Positions 1-5,818 of a stretch of DNA of 5,913 nucleotides are shown here, in pieces (positions within the stretch are counted from its first letter, which is position 1; each line of letters opens with the position of its first letter). This DNA comes from Burkholderiales bacterium (GTDB lineage: Bacteria; Pseudomonadota; Gammaproteobacteria; Burkholderiales; CAIKXV01). The stretch is taken from positions 1-5,913 of the forward strand of contig JACMMK010000524.1 of NCBI GenBank assembly GCA_014379045.1, given 5' to 3'. Under the pieces are notes generated by a model that made no database searches, was not told where the DNA came from, and saw only the letters and a list, made by a program, of their open reading frames with translations. A program made the translations under genes and the position numbers.

Positions 1-549
1 GATGCCCGACTCGGCCCGCGCCGGGGCCTCGCGCCGTGCGGCGCGCAGCTTCAGCAGAAACTGCGTCGCATTGATCACGTACGTCGCGTAGGCCGCCAGT
101 GCGAGCAGCATCAGTTCGCGCGGCGTCAGCGCGCCGGTGACCAGTGCGCCCAGATACGCGGTATGCAGCGCGAGCACGAGCATGCTGAACACGTCTTCCC
201 AGAAGAACGGTCGCGCGAACAGGTACACGCCGAACACGACCTTCTCCCAGATCGCACCGGTGATCATGATCGTGTAGAGCACCAGGGTTTTGATGACAAT
301 CGAAGCTACGGCGATCTCATAGCCTTCGCCGGTCGACAGGTAGCGCAGCACCAGGCCCAGACTCACCAGAAAGACCAGCAACTGGAAGGGTGCGAGGACG
401 CCCTGCACCAGCGTCCAGCGCGTGCTGTCGCGGCGCCGGCGTTCTTCCGGCGTGTACAACCCGGGTGTCGCCACGGCTTGCGCACGCGGCCCCGAACGCG
501 TCCGCGGGAGCGCCGCCGCCGCGTCTAGCGCTGGTTGCGGCTGCTGCAC
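1..549 (-). CDS. bchF: 3-vinyl bacteriochlorophyllide hydratase BchF, 3' end outside window
   Basis: BchF hydrates the 3-vinyl group of (bacterio)chlorophyllide a to a 3-hydroxyethyl group in bacteriochlorophyll a synthesis and is a small membrane protein. The minus strand reads without a stop from a GTG at 549 to the window edge (183 codons). The core is typical of the family: LYTPEE at residues 31-36, WTLVQGVLAP at 45-54, STGEGYEIA at 72-80, WEKVVFGVYLF at 101-111, FFWEDVFSM at 115-123, and a last helix ending ATQFLLKLRAARRE. Four hydrophobic segments are visible at about 48-71, 80-100, 119-140 and 145-167. The stop must lie shortly beyond position 1. The start is uncertain. GTG 549 follows a GGGG at suitable spacing but adds about 27 Ala/Pro/Arg-rich residues, while GTG 474 gives a length closer to the usual 150-170 residues but has no ribosome binding site. 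An in-frame TAG at 553-555 bounds the frame. The gene is divergent from the aerR-ppsR operon. Confidence 0.93.
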   Translation of the reverse strand, partial: MQQPQPALDAAAALPRTRSGPRAQAVATPGLYTPEERRRRDSTRWTLVQGVLAPFQLLVFLVSLGLVLRYLSTGEGYEIAVASIVIKTLVLYTIMITGAIWEKVVFGVYLFARPFFWEDVFSMLVLALHTAYLGALVTGALTPRELMLLALAAYATYVINATQFLLKLRAARREAPARAESGI

Positions 550-612
550 TGGCTACCCCGATGGTGTGTCTGCGGCACGTGCCCGCCTGTCGTCCGTGGG
601 TGGTGTCCAAGG

Positions 613-641
613 AATTTAGACGGGTCAGGAAAAAATGTCAA
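613..641 (-). promoter_or_regulatory. Predicted sigma-70-type promoter of bchF
   Basis: Reading the minus strand, a perfect -35 box TTGACA (641 to 636) is followed by 17 bases and a -10 box TAAATT (618 to 613), which matches the TATAAT consensus at four of six positions. A start of transcription near 606 would leave a leader of about 57 bases before the GTG at 549. The -35 box lies inside a TGT-N12-ACA-like inverted repeat, which fits repression by PpsR/CrtJ. The boxes are seen in the sequence; the transcription start is inferred. Confidence 0.62.
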
Positions 642-653
642 CCTAAGTTAACG
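636..653. promoter_or_regulatory. Candidate PpsR/CrtJ operator 1
   Basis: The 18 bases from TGTCAAC to GTTAACG form an imperfect inverted repeat with a four-base centre (ctaa). PpsR/CrtJ sites in Rhodobacter follow TGT-N12-ACA; here the right end is ACG, one mismatch. The repeat covers the -35 box of the predicted bchF promoter, where a repressor would block polymerase. It is assigned by pattern and by the ppsR gene nearby. Confidence 0.55.
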
Positions 654-669
654 TCAAAAGAACTTGACA
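652..669. promoter_or_regulatory. Candidate PpsR/CrtJ operator 2
   Basis: CGTCAA, six bases and TTGACA form a perfect GTCAA-N6-TTGAC inverted repeat. It matches the longer PpsR pattern TGTC-N10-GACA except for C in place of the first T. It overlaps operator 1 by two bases, so the centres lie 16 bp apart, about one and a half helical turns. Paired operators are known at CrtJ/PpsR-controlled promoters. Confidence 0.55.
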
Positions 670-677
670 ACTGTCAA
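664..677. promoter_or_regulatory. Palindrome TTGAC-N4-GTCAA, FNR-family-like or extra PpsR half sites
   Basis: TTGAC, AACT, GTCAA is a perfect inverted repeat with the geometry of FNR/CRP-family boxes. The FNR/FnrL consensus is TTGAT-N4-ATCAA, so both half sites differ at one symmetric position. Its centre lies about 64 bp upstream of the inferred bchF transcription start, close to where such activators bind. The left half is shared with candidate operator 2, so it may instead be an additional PpsR half site (TGTCAAC at 672-678 repeats the sequence at 636-642). On the plus strand TTGACA 664-669 could also be a -35 box for aerR, but no good -10 follows. Confidence 0.35.
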
Positions 678-865
678 CGAAATGCGGTTCCATTTGTTTT
701 CTGTCGCCGTCGGCGTATCGTGCTCGGCGTCGGGACCTTCTTTCCGGGGTTTCGGCCGGCGGCAAGTTGCTCACCGCTCGATAAAAATCGGCCCGGACGG
801 GCGCAGCTCCTGTCTTCAACTGCCCGGATCGCCGCTGACAGCTTCGTCGGAAAGGGAATGAGGGC

Positions 866-879
866 TCCTCTTCGGAGGA
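866..879 (+). other. UUCG tetraloop hairpin in aerR leader
   Basis: TCCTC, TTCG, GAGGA form a five-base-pair stem closed by a C(UUCG)G tetraloop, an exceptionally stable RNA loop type. It ends 51 bases before the aerR ATG. No run of T follows, so it is not an intrinsic terminator. The 3' arm contains a GGAGGA that resembles a ribosome binding site and would be hidden when the stem forms. A role is not shown. Confidence 0.4.
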
Positions 880-920
880 AGTTCAACCACGGCGCGATGC
901 ATCGCGTCGGTGTCAGGCAC

Positions 921-925
921 GGAGG
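921..925 (+). promoter_or_regulatory. Ribosome binding site of aerR
   Basis: GGAGG lies five bases before the ATG at 931. It decides that start over the in-frame GTG at 910, which has no purine-rich stretch in front of it. Confidence 0.75.
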
Positions 926-930
926 GCTCG

Positions 931-1824
931 ATGGCAGATCTGAACGAGAACAATAATCTCGGATGTGACGGGGAGTTGCATGCCGTATCCCACCCGGGTG
1001 GGGCCGGGCGGTACAGTGGATTGGAAATTGCCGGCGCCGAGCGCCGGATCGCGGGTCTGGTGCGCGCGATCGAGGGGGAAATCATTCCCCGGTTGATGCT
1101 CGCGCATTCTTCGAATTCGAATGCACAGCCGCGCACGACCCTGGCGCCCATCGTCCGACCGACGGTCGATCATGTGCATGCGCTGCTGCGCCACGTGCTC
1201 GGCGATGGCACGCCCGCGGCGATCGATTTCGTCCAATCGCTCACCGCGGCAGGGGTGCCGCTCGAGTCGGTCTATCTCGATCTGCTGAGCCCGGCAGCGC
1301 GCCAGATCGGGCGCATGTGGGATGCGGATCTGTGTTCGTTCACCGACGTGACCGTCGCACTGTGGCGGTTGCAGGAGGTGATGCACGAGTTGGGCATGGC
1401 GCTGCACACCGCGCCGCGCGCGGCCGAGCCGCCGCATCGCGTGCTGCTGCGACAGACTCCCGGCGACCAGCACACCTTCGGGCTGAACATGGTCGGAGAA
1501 TTCTTTCGGCGCGCGGGCTGGCAAGTCCAGGACGAAGCCAGCGAATCCGGCACCGAGCCCGCCGCGAACGTGCGCAGCCGCTGGTTCGATGTCGTGGGCC
1601 TGTCGCTGTCCGCCGAGCGACATCTGGACTCGATGGCCACGACTATTCGCGCGATCCGTCGGGGTTCGCGCAACCGCGGGATCGGGGTGATGGTGGGGGG
1701 TCCGGTGTTCGTCGAGCATCCGGACTGGGTTGCCCGCGTCGGCGCGGACACCACCGCCAGCGATGGCCGGCAGGCGGTTCTTCAAGCACACACGATGATC
1801 GGATTGCTCGCGCGCTGCGGATGA
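931..1824 (+). CDS. aerR: AerR/PpaA-type cobalamin-binding photosynthesis regulator
   Basis: This 297-residue protein looks like AerR (PpaA), a cytoplasmic vitamin B12-binding partner of PpsR/CrtJ. In Rhodobacter capsulatus AerR binds cobalamin in a light-dependent way and changes CrtJ repression. Seen here: a conserved AerR-type helix at about 38-59 (AERRIAGLVRAIEGEIIPRL); a helical domain at about 75-158 with W130 and the block DVTVALWRLQEVMHEL (139-154); and a Rossmann-like cobalamin domain from about 170 to 295. That domain carries the DxHxxG motif as DQHTFG (179-184), with H181 the likely cobalt ligand, then SLS at 225-227 and GG at 256-257. The Glu-His pair of the MetH/CarH W-x9-EH motif is Val-Thr here. 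There is no DNA-binding domain. The gene is 31 bases upstream of ppsR and probably co-transcribed with it. The ATG is chosen for its GGAGG. Family assignment is firm; the direction of its effect on PpsR is inferred from relatives, where AerR and PpaA behave differently. Confidence 0.9.
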   Translation: MADLNENNNLGCDGELHAVSHPGGAGRYSGLEIAGAERRIAGLVRAIEGEIIPRLMLAHSSNSNAQPRTTLAPIVRPTVDHVHALLRHVLGDGTPAAIDFVQSLTAAGVPLESVYLDLLSPAARQIGRMWDADLCSFTDVTVALWRLQEVMHELGMALHTAPRAAEPPHRVLLRQTPGDQHTFGLNMVGEFFRRAGWQVQDEASESGTEPAANVRSRWFDVVGLSLSAERHLDSMATTIRAIRRGSRNRGIGVMVGGPVFVEHPDWVARVGADTTASDGRQAVLQAHTMIGLLARCG

Positions 1825-1842
1825 CGCAAGGCGCCGCATCAA

Positions 1843-1847
1843 GGGAG
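1843..1847 (+). promoter_or_regulatory. Ribosome binding site of ppsR
   Basis: GGGAG sits eight bases before a TTG. It supports TTG 1856 as the start; the frame has no ATG or GTG before the conserved N-terminal domain begins, and an ATG at 1860 is in another frame. Confidence 0.65.
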
Positions 1848-1855
1848 ACGAGAAG

Positions 1856-3283
1856 TTGGATGTCGCGGCAGTACGGCAGTTCAGGTCTCCCAAACGCTCG
1901 CTCGGCGAACTCGACGCCGAGGCGACGGCAACGCTGCTTGCCGTGGCGACCGACATCGCACTGGTCGTCGATGCCGGCGGCGTGATCCGCGATCTCGCCG
2001 TCGGCAGCGAAGAACTCGAGCTCGATGGGTATGCCGACTGGATCGGTCAGCCGTGGACGAGCACGGTGACGGTCGAGAGCCGGAGCAAGGTCGAAGAGCT
2101 CCTCAAGGACGCGGCGGAGAAAGTCCCGGCACGCTGGCGCCATGTGAATCATCCGTCGGCGCGCGGTGAAGATCTGCCGATGCTGTATTCGGCAGTGCAG
2201 GTCGGCAACAAGGGGCGCGTGATCGCGGTCGGACGCAACTTGCGCTCGATCGCATTGCTGCAGCAGAAGCTGCTCGACGTTCAGCAGTCGATGGAGCGAG
2301 ACTATCTGCGCCTGCGCCACGCCGAGACCCGGTATCGACTGCTGTTCCAGATGGCCGCAGAGGCGGTACTGATCATCGATGCCGCCACGCAACGCGTGGT
2401 CGATGCGAATCCTGCTGCTGCCCAGCTGCTCGAGGAGAGCGCGCGCCGCCTGGTAGGACGCCCGTTTCCCGAAGGCTTCGATGCGCCGAGCACCCTTTCC
2501 CTGCAGTCGCTGCTCGCCGCAGTGCGCGCTGCCGGCAGTGCAGACGAGGTGCGTGCGCGTCTGGTCGAAGGCCGGCGCGAGTTTCTCGTCGGCGCGTCGA
2601 TGTTCCGGCAGGACAACGCGTCGCTGTTCCTGGTGCGACTGTCACCGCTGTCGCTCGAAGCCTCCGCGGCAGCGCTGCCGCGCGTGCAGAGCAGACTGGC
2701 AGACGTGGTCGAAAGTCTTCCCGACGGATTCATGGTCACCGATACCGACGGCCTGATCCTGACCGCCAACCGCGCGTTCCTGGAGTTGATCCAGCTCACC
2801 ACCGAAGAACAGGCGCGCGGTCAATCGATCGATCGATGGCTCGGCCGCCCGGGTGTCGACCTGAACGTATTGCTGGCGAATCTGCGCCAGCACGGCTCGG
2901 TCCGGTTGTTCGCGACGACCCTGCGCGGGGAATACGGCACGACCACGGAAGTCGAGATCTCCGCAGTGTCGGCGCCGCAGACCGATCCGCCCTGCCTCGG
3001 GTTCACGTTGCGCAACACCACGCGGCGCCCGGCGGCGGAGGTGCGCAGCACCCATGTGCTGCCGCGTTCGGTGGAGCAGTTGACCGAACTCGTCGGCCGC
3101 GTCTCGCTGAAGGAACTGGTGCGCGAGACGACCGACGTGATCGAACGCCTCTGTATCGAAGCCGCACTCGAGTTGACCGGCGACAACCGGGCCTCGGCGG
3201 CCGAGATGCTCGGATTGAGCCGGCAGAGCCTGTACGTGAAGCTGCGGCGGTACGGCCTCGGTGATCTTGCGCCCGAAGCGTGA
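1856..3283 (+). CDS. ppsR: Photosynthesis gene repressor PpsR/CrtJ
   Basis: PpsR (CrtJ) is the DNA-binding repressor of bacteriochlorophyll, carotenoid and antenna genes under oxygen or strong light. The protein has 475 residues, close to the usual 460-480. Domains in order: an N-terminal PAS-like domain (about 22-130, with SPKRSLGELDAE at 11-22); a helical linker (about 131-160, rich in Q, L and R); a first PAS domain (about 160-268); a second PAS domain (about 280-390); and a C-terminal Fis-type helix-turn-helix (about 425-467) with the hallmark LTGDNRASAAEMLGLSRQSLYVKLRR. Only two cysteines occur, C380 and C433; C433 lies at the start of the DNA-binding domain, like the conserved redox cysteine of Rhodobacter PpsR. 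The start is TTG, supported by GGGAG at 1843-1847 and by alignment of the conserved N-terminus. The gene lies between aerR and bchG in the same direction. Operator-like repeats at 636-669 suggest that it controls bchF and its own operon. Confidence 0.96.
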   Translation: MDVAAVRQFRSPKRSLGELDAEATATLLAVATDIALVVDAGGVIRDLAVGSEELELDGYADWIGQPWTSTVTVESRSKVEELLKDAAEKVPARWRHVNHPSARGEDLPMLYSAVQVGNKGRVIAVGRNLRSIALLQQKLLDVQQSMERDYLRLRHAETRYRLLFQMAAEAVLIIDAATQRVVDANPAAAQLLEESARRLVGRPFPEGFDAPSTLSLQSLLAAVRAAGSADEVRARLVEGRREFLVGASMFRQDNASLFLVRLSPLSLEASAAALPRVQSRLADVVESLPDGFMVTDTDGLILTANRAFLELIQLTTEEQARGQSIDRWLGRPGVDLNVLLANLRQHGSVRLFATTLRGEYGTTTEVEISAVSAPQTDPPCLGFTLRNTTRRPAAEVRSTHVLPRSVEQLTELVGRVSLKELVRETTDVIERLCIEAALELTGDNRASAAEMLGLSRQSLYVKLRRYGLGDLAPEA

Positions 3284-3303
3284 AGCGCAGCCTCGAACTC
3301 GAC

Positions 3304-3317
3304 GAAAGCGACCTTTC
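3304..3317 (+). other. Small hairpin before bchG
   Basis: GAAAG, CGAC, CTTTC form a five-base-pair stem with a four-base loop, ending two bases before the GTG start of bchG. The left arm is the only purine-rich, weakly ribosome-binding-site-like stretch in the gap, so pairing would hide it. A role is speculative. Confidence 0.25.
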
Positions 3318-3319
3318 CC

Positions 3320-4279
3320 GTGGTGGAATCGGACAGTGCAGTACGTAGTTCCAGCTTGAGTGTTTCCGCCAACGGCAATGCCGTCGCGCCGGTGAACTTT
3401 CCTGCGCCGCGCGCGGTGCTGGAGTTGTTGAAACCGATCACTTGGTTCCCCCCGATGTGGGCATTCGGGTGCGGGGCGGTGTCCTCGGGAGAATCCGCGT
3501 CGGGACGGTGGTTGACCATCATCGCGGGCATCCTGCTCGCCGGACCGCTGGTGTGTGCGACCAGCCAGGCGGTCAACGACTGGTTCGACCGTCACGTCGA
3601 TGCGATCAACGAGCCCGGCCGGCCGATCCCGTCGGGGCGCATCCCCGGTCGATGGGGCCTGTACATCGCGTGCATCTGGACCATGCTCTCGCTGCTCGTG
3701 GCGGCGCTGCTCGGGCCGCTGGTGTTTGCGGCCGCCTGCGTCGGCATCGTGCTCGCCTGGGCGTACAGCGCACCGCCATTTCGGCTGAAGCAGAACGGCT
3801 GGTGGGGCAACAGTGCGGTCGCGCTCTGCTACGAAGGACTGCCCTGGATCACCGGCGCCGCGGTGATGGCTGCGGGTGCGGTTCCCGACGGCCGGGTGTT
3901 CGCGCTCGCCGCGCTGTACAGCTTCGGCGCGCACGGCATCATGACGCTGAACGATTTCAAGTCGGTCGAAGGCGATCGCCAGATGGGCATAGGCTCGTTG
4001 CCCGCGCGGCTCGGGCCCGAGACGGCGGCACGCGTCGCCTGCGTCGTGATGGCACTGCCCCAGGTGGTCGTGGTCGTGCTGCTCGCGCGCTGGGGCCATA
4101 CGAACCATGCGTTCGCGATCGCCGGGCTGCTGGTCGTGCAACTCGCGTTGATGGCGCGGCTGCTGCAGGATCCGCGCGCGCGCGCACCCTGGTACAACGC
4201 GACCGGAATCAGTCTGTACGTGATCGGCATGCTGGTGAGCGCGTTCGCGTTGCGTCAGGCGCTGCCGGATTCTCTGTGA
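3320..4279 (+). CDS. bchG: Bacteriochlorophyll synthase BchG
   Basis: BchG is an integral membrane prenyltransferase of the UbiA family that esterifies bacteriochlorophyllide a with geranylgeranyl (or phytyl) diphosphate. The 319-residue protein has the family start LLKPITWFPPMWAFGCG (36-52), the first Asp-rich motif NDWFDRHVD (86-94, with D87, D90 and D94), INEPGRPIPSGRI just after it, a WAYSAPPFRLKQNGWWGN segment (147-164), and the second Asp-rich motif NDFKSVEGD (211-219). Both motifs bind diphosphate through magnesium in this family. About eight to nine membrane segments are visible. GTG 3320 is chosen as the first start after the ppsR stop; GTG 3323 is equally possible, and GTG at codon 25 would remove a poorly conserved tail. 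No strong ribosome binding site precedes any of them, so translation may depend on coupling to ppsR, 36 bases upstream. Confidence 0.95.
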   Translation: MVESDSAVRSSSLSVSANGNAVAPVNFPAPRAVLELLKPITWFPPMWAFGCGAVSSGESASGRWLTIIAGILLAGPLVCATSQAVNDWFDRHVDAINEPGRPIPSGRIPGRWGLYIACIWTMLSLLVAALLGPLVFAAACVGIVLAWAYSAPPFRLKQNGWWGNSAVALCYEGLPWITGAAVMAAGAVPDGRVFALAALYSFGAHGIMTLNDFKSVEGDRQMGIGSLPARLGPETAARVACVVMALPQVVVVVLLARWGHTNHAFAIAGLLVVQLALMARLLQDPRARAPWYNATGISLYVIGMLVSAFALRQALPDSL

Positions 4280-4291
4280 ACACGGGCGCGC

Positions 4292-4295
4292 GGAG
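4292..4295 (+). promoter_or_regulatory. Possible ribosome binding site of the PucC-like gene
   Basis: GGAG is three bases before GTG 4299, which is short, and twelve before the in-frame ATG 4308, which is long. It supports initiation here but does not settle which codon is used. Confidence 0.4.
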
Positions 4296-4298
4296 CCG

Positions 4299-5765
4299 GT
4301 GAAAGACATGCCTGAAACCGACGCGGGCGAACTTCACGGGCCGGTGAATCCGGAACGCGCCCCGTCCGCGCCCGGCGCGCGCGTCGGCACGGCCGGACTC
4401 GGCTGGCTCGGCATCGCGCGTCTCGGTCTGGTGCAGACCTCGCTCGGCGCGATCGTCGTGCTCACCACCTCGACGATGAATCGCGTGATGGTGGTGGAAC
4501 TCGCGCTGCCGGCGATGTTGCCCGGCGCGCTGGTCGCCTTGCATTACGCGGTGCAGCTGCTGCGGCCGCGGCTCGGCCATGGGTCGGATGTCGGCGGTCG
4601 GCGTACGCCGTGGATCATCGGCGGCATGGCCGTGCTGGCCCTGGGCGGCGTCGGTGCGTCGGTCGCCACGGCGTGGATGACCACCGACGTGGCCTCCGGT
4701 GTCGCGCTGGCAGTGCTGTCGTTCATCCTGATCGGCGTAGGTGTCGGCGCCTCGGGTACCGCGCTGCTGACCCTGCTCGCGAAGCAGGTGGTGCCGGAGC
4801 GTCGAGGCGCGGCCGCGACCATCGTGTGGATCATGATGATCGTCGGTTTCATCGTCACCGCCGGCACGGTGGGCCATTTCCTCGATCCGTTCAGCCCTGA
4901 ACGTCTGGTCGCCCTCACCGCGATCGTCGCTGCGCTCGCTTTCGTCACCACGGTGCTGGCCGTGCGGGGCATCGAGGCCGACAGGCACTTGTACGCGGCA
5001 ACGCCGGGATCGGACGCCCGAGCGCGTATGCAACCGCGCGCGTTCCGCGCCGCGCTCGCCGAGGTGTGGACCGACACGAAAGCGCGCCGTTTCACAGTCT
5101 TCGTATTCATGTCGATGCTGGCCTACAGCGCGCAGGATCTGATCCTCGAGCCGTTCGCCGGTACCGTATTCGGCTACACCCCGGGCGAGTCGACGAAGCT
5201 CGCGAGCGTGCAGAACGGCGGCGTGCTGCTCGGCATGGTGCTGGTGGCGCTCGCTACGGGTCGCGGCACCCTGGGTCGGCGCTTCGGTTCCCTCGAGGCG
5301 TGGACGATCGGCGGCTGCCTCGCATCGGCTGCCGCGTTGTCAGCGCTGGTGATCGGTGGACATGTCGGTGCCGGCTGGCCGCTGCGCACGACCGTGTTCT
5401 GCCTGGGCGTGGGCAACGGCGCCTTCGCCGTGGCGGCCATCGGCTCGATGATGGCGCTCGCCGGCGATGGTCCGCCGGCGCGCGAAGGTATCCGCATGGG
5501 TCTGTGGGGCGCGGCGCAGGCCATTGCCTTCGGTGCCGGCGGCTTCGTCGGCGCCGTGCTGAGCGACATCGCGCGCCAGGTATCGGGGTCGGCGGTGTCG
5601 GGCTACACCACGGTGTTCGGGCTCGAGGCCGCGCTGTTCATCGTTGCCGCGGTATTGGCGGGGCGCATCGGGGTGCCGCACCCGCGTCGCCCGCCGCACG
5701 CGATGACGGCGTTGCCCAATCCGGTTTCACCGAAACGCTACGCAGCGGAGCTGGAAGGTCGCTGA
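4299..5765 (+). CDS. PucC/LhaA-family membrane protein (BCD-family MFS), bchG-bchP linked type
   Basis: This 488-residue protein belongs to the PucC branch of the major facilitator superfamily, whose members PucC and LhaA help assemble light-harvesting complexes and are thought to bind or deliver bacteriochlorophyll. The copy between bchG and bchP corresponds to Orf428 of Rhodobacter capsulatus (bchP2 in some annotations). Seen here: a hydrophilic N-terminus of about 30 residues; about twelve hydrophobic segments in two halves, separated by a cytoplasmic loop at about 224-263; the conserved RPRLGHGSDVGGRRTPWI (89-106) after the second segment; and QDLILEPFAGTVFG (279-292) in the second half. 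Length fits the family (about 430-490). The start may be GTG 4299 or ATG 4308. It follows bchG by 19 bases, so the two are surely co-transcribed. The substrate or client is not known from sequence; a role in handing new bacteriochlorophyll from BchG/BchP to antenna proteins is inference. Confidence 0.92.
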   Translation: MKDMPETDAGELHGPVNPERAPSAPGARVGTAGLGWLGIARLGLVQTSLGAIVVLTTSTMNRVMVVELALPAMLPGALVALHYAVQLLRPRLGHGSDVGGRRTPWIIGGMAVLALGGVGASVATAWMTTDVASGVALAVLSFILIGVGVGASGTALLTLLAKQVVPERRGAAATIVWIMMIVGFIVTAGTVGHFLDPFSPERLVALTAIVAALAFVTTVLAVRGIEADRHLYAATPGSDARARMQPRAFRAALAEVWTDTKARRFTVFVFMSMLAYSAQDLILEPFAGTVFGYTPGESTKLASVQNGGVLLGMVLVALATGRGTLGRRFGSLEAWTIGGCLASAAALSALVIGGHVGAGWPLRTTVFCLGVGNGAFAVAAIGSMMALAGDGPPAREGIRMGLWGAAQAIAFGAGGFVGAVLSDIARQVSGSAVSGYTTVFGLEAALFIVAAVLAGRIGVPHPRRPPHAMTALPNPVSPKRYAAELEGR

Positions 5766-5805
5766 ACGCGGCGACCCGCTGCCCATCATTGAACACGCAC
5801 ACTCC

Positions 5806-5810
5806 GGGAG
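5806..5810 (+). promoter_or_regulatory. Ribosome binding site of bchP
   Basis: GGGAG lies eight bases before the ATG at 5819 and supports that start. Confidence 0.7.
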
Positions 5811-5818
5811 AGCTCGAG

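Larger units (their letters stand above)
550..930. other. Divergent bchF/aerR intergenic region and aerR leader
   Basis: No convincing gene lies in these 381 bases. The part from about 605 to 700 is clearly richer in A and T than its surroundings and holds the bchF promoter and the operator-like repeats. From about 700 to 930 the sequence is GC-rich and holds a short UUCG hairpin (866-879), an isolated GATAAA (780-785) that could be a -10 box without a recognisable -35, and the aerR ribosome binding site. No cobalamin riboswitch signature was recognised. If aerR is transcribed from near the operators, its leader is over 200 bases long. Confidence 0.7.

Noticed and set aside
317..610. Minus-strand open frame with an ATG at 610 near the bchF promoter
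   Set aside because: It is in a different frame from the conserved BchF protein and encodes Ala/Arg-rich sequence without family features.
604..622. Third PpsR-like repeat TGTC...GACG over the inferred bchF transcription start
   Set aside because: The spacing is one base longer than TGT-N12-ACA and the right end is degenerate, so it does not meet the pattern.
810..841. CTGTC ... GACAG inverted repeat in the aerR leader
   Set aside because: The arms are 22 bases apart, not the spacing of PpsR or FNR-family sites, and five-base arms occur by chance.
700..930. Cobalamin riboswitch in front of aerR
   Set aside because: A B12 link was an obvious idea, but I saw no B12-box-like conserved core and the leader is short for one.
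390..956. Plus-strand open frame of 188 codons spanning the intergenic region
   Set aside because: It runs antisense to bchF and through the promoter region; no ribosome binding site and no recognisable protein.
913..1956. Minus-strand open frame of 347 codons opposite aerR
   Set aside because: Low-complexity antisense shadow of a clearly conserved AerR gene.
2642..4309. Long minus-strand open frame of 555 codons opposite bchG and ppsR
   Set aside because: It is rich in Arg, His, Gln and Asp as expected for the antisense frame of GC-rich coding DNA, has no recognisable domain, and lies wholly over two well-identified genes.
5766..5818. Terminator between the PucC-like gene and bchP
   Set aside because: The only stem is GCGG-CGAC-CCGC (5768-5779), four base pairs with no T run.
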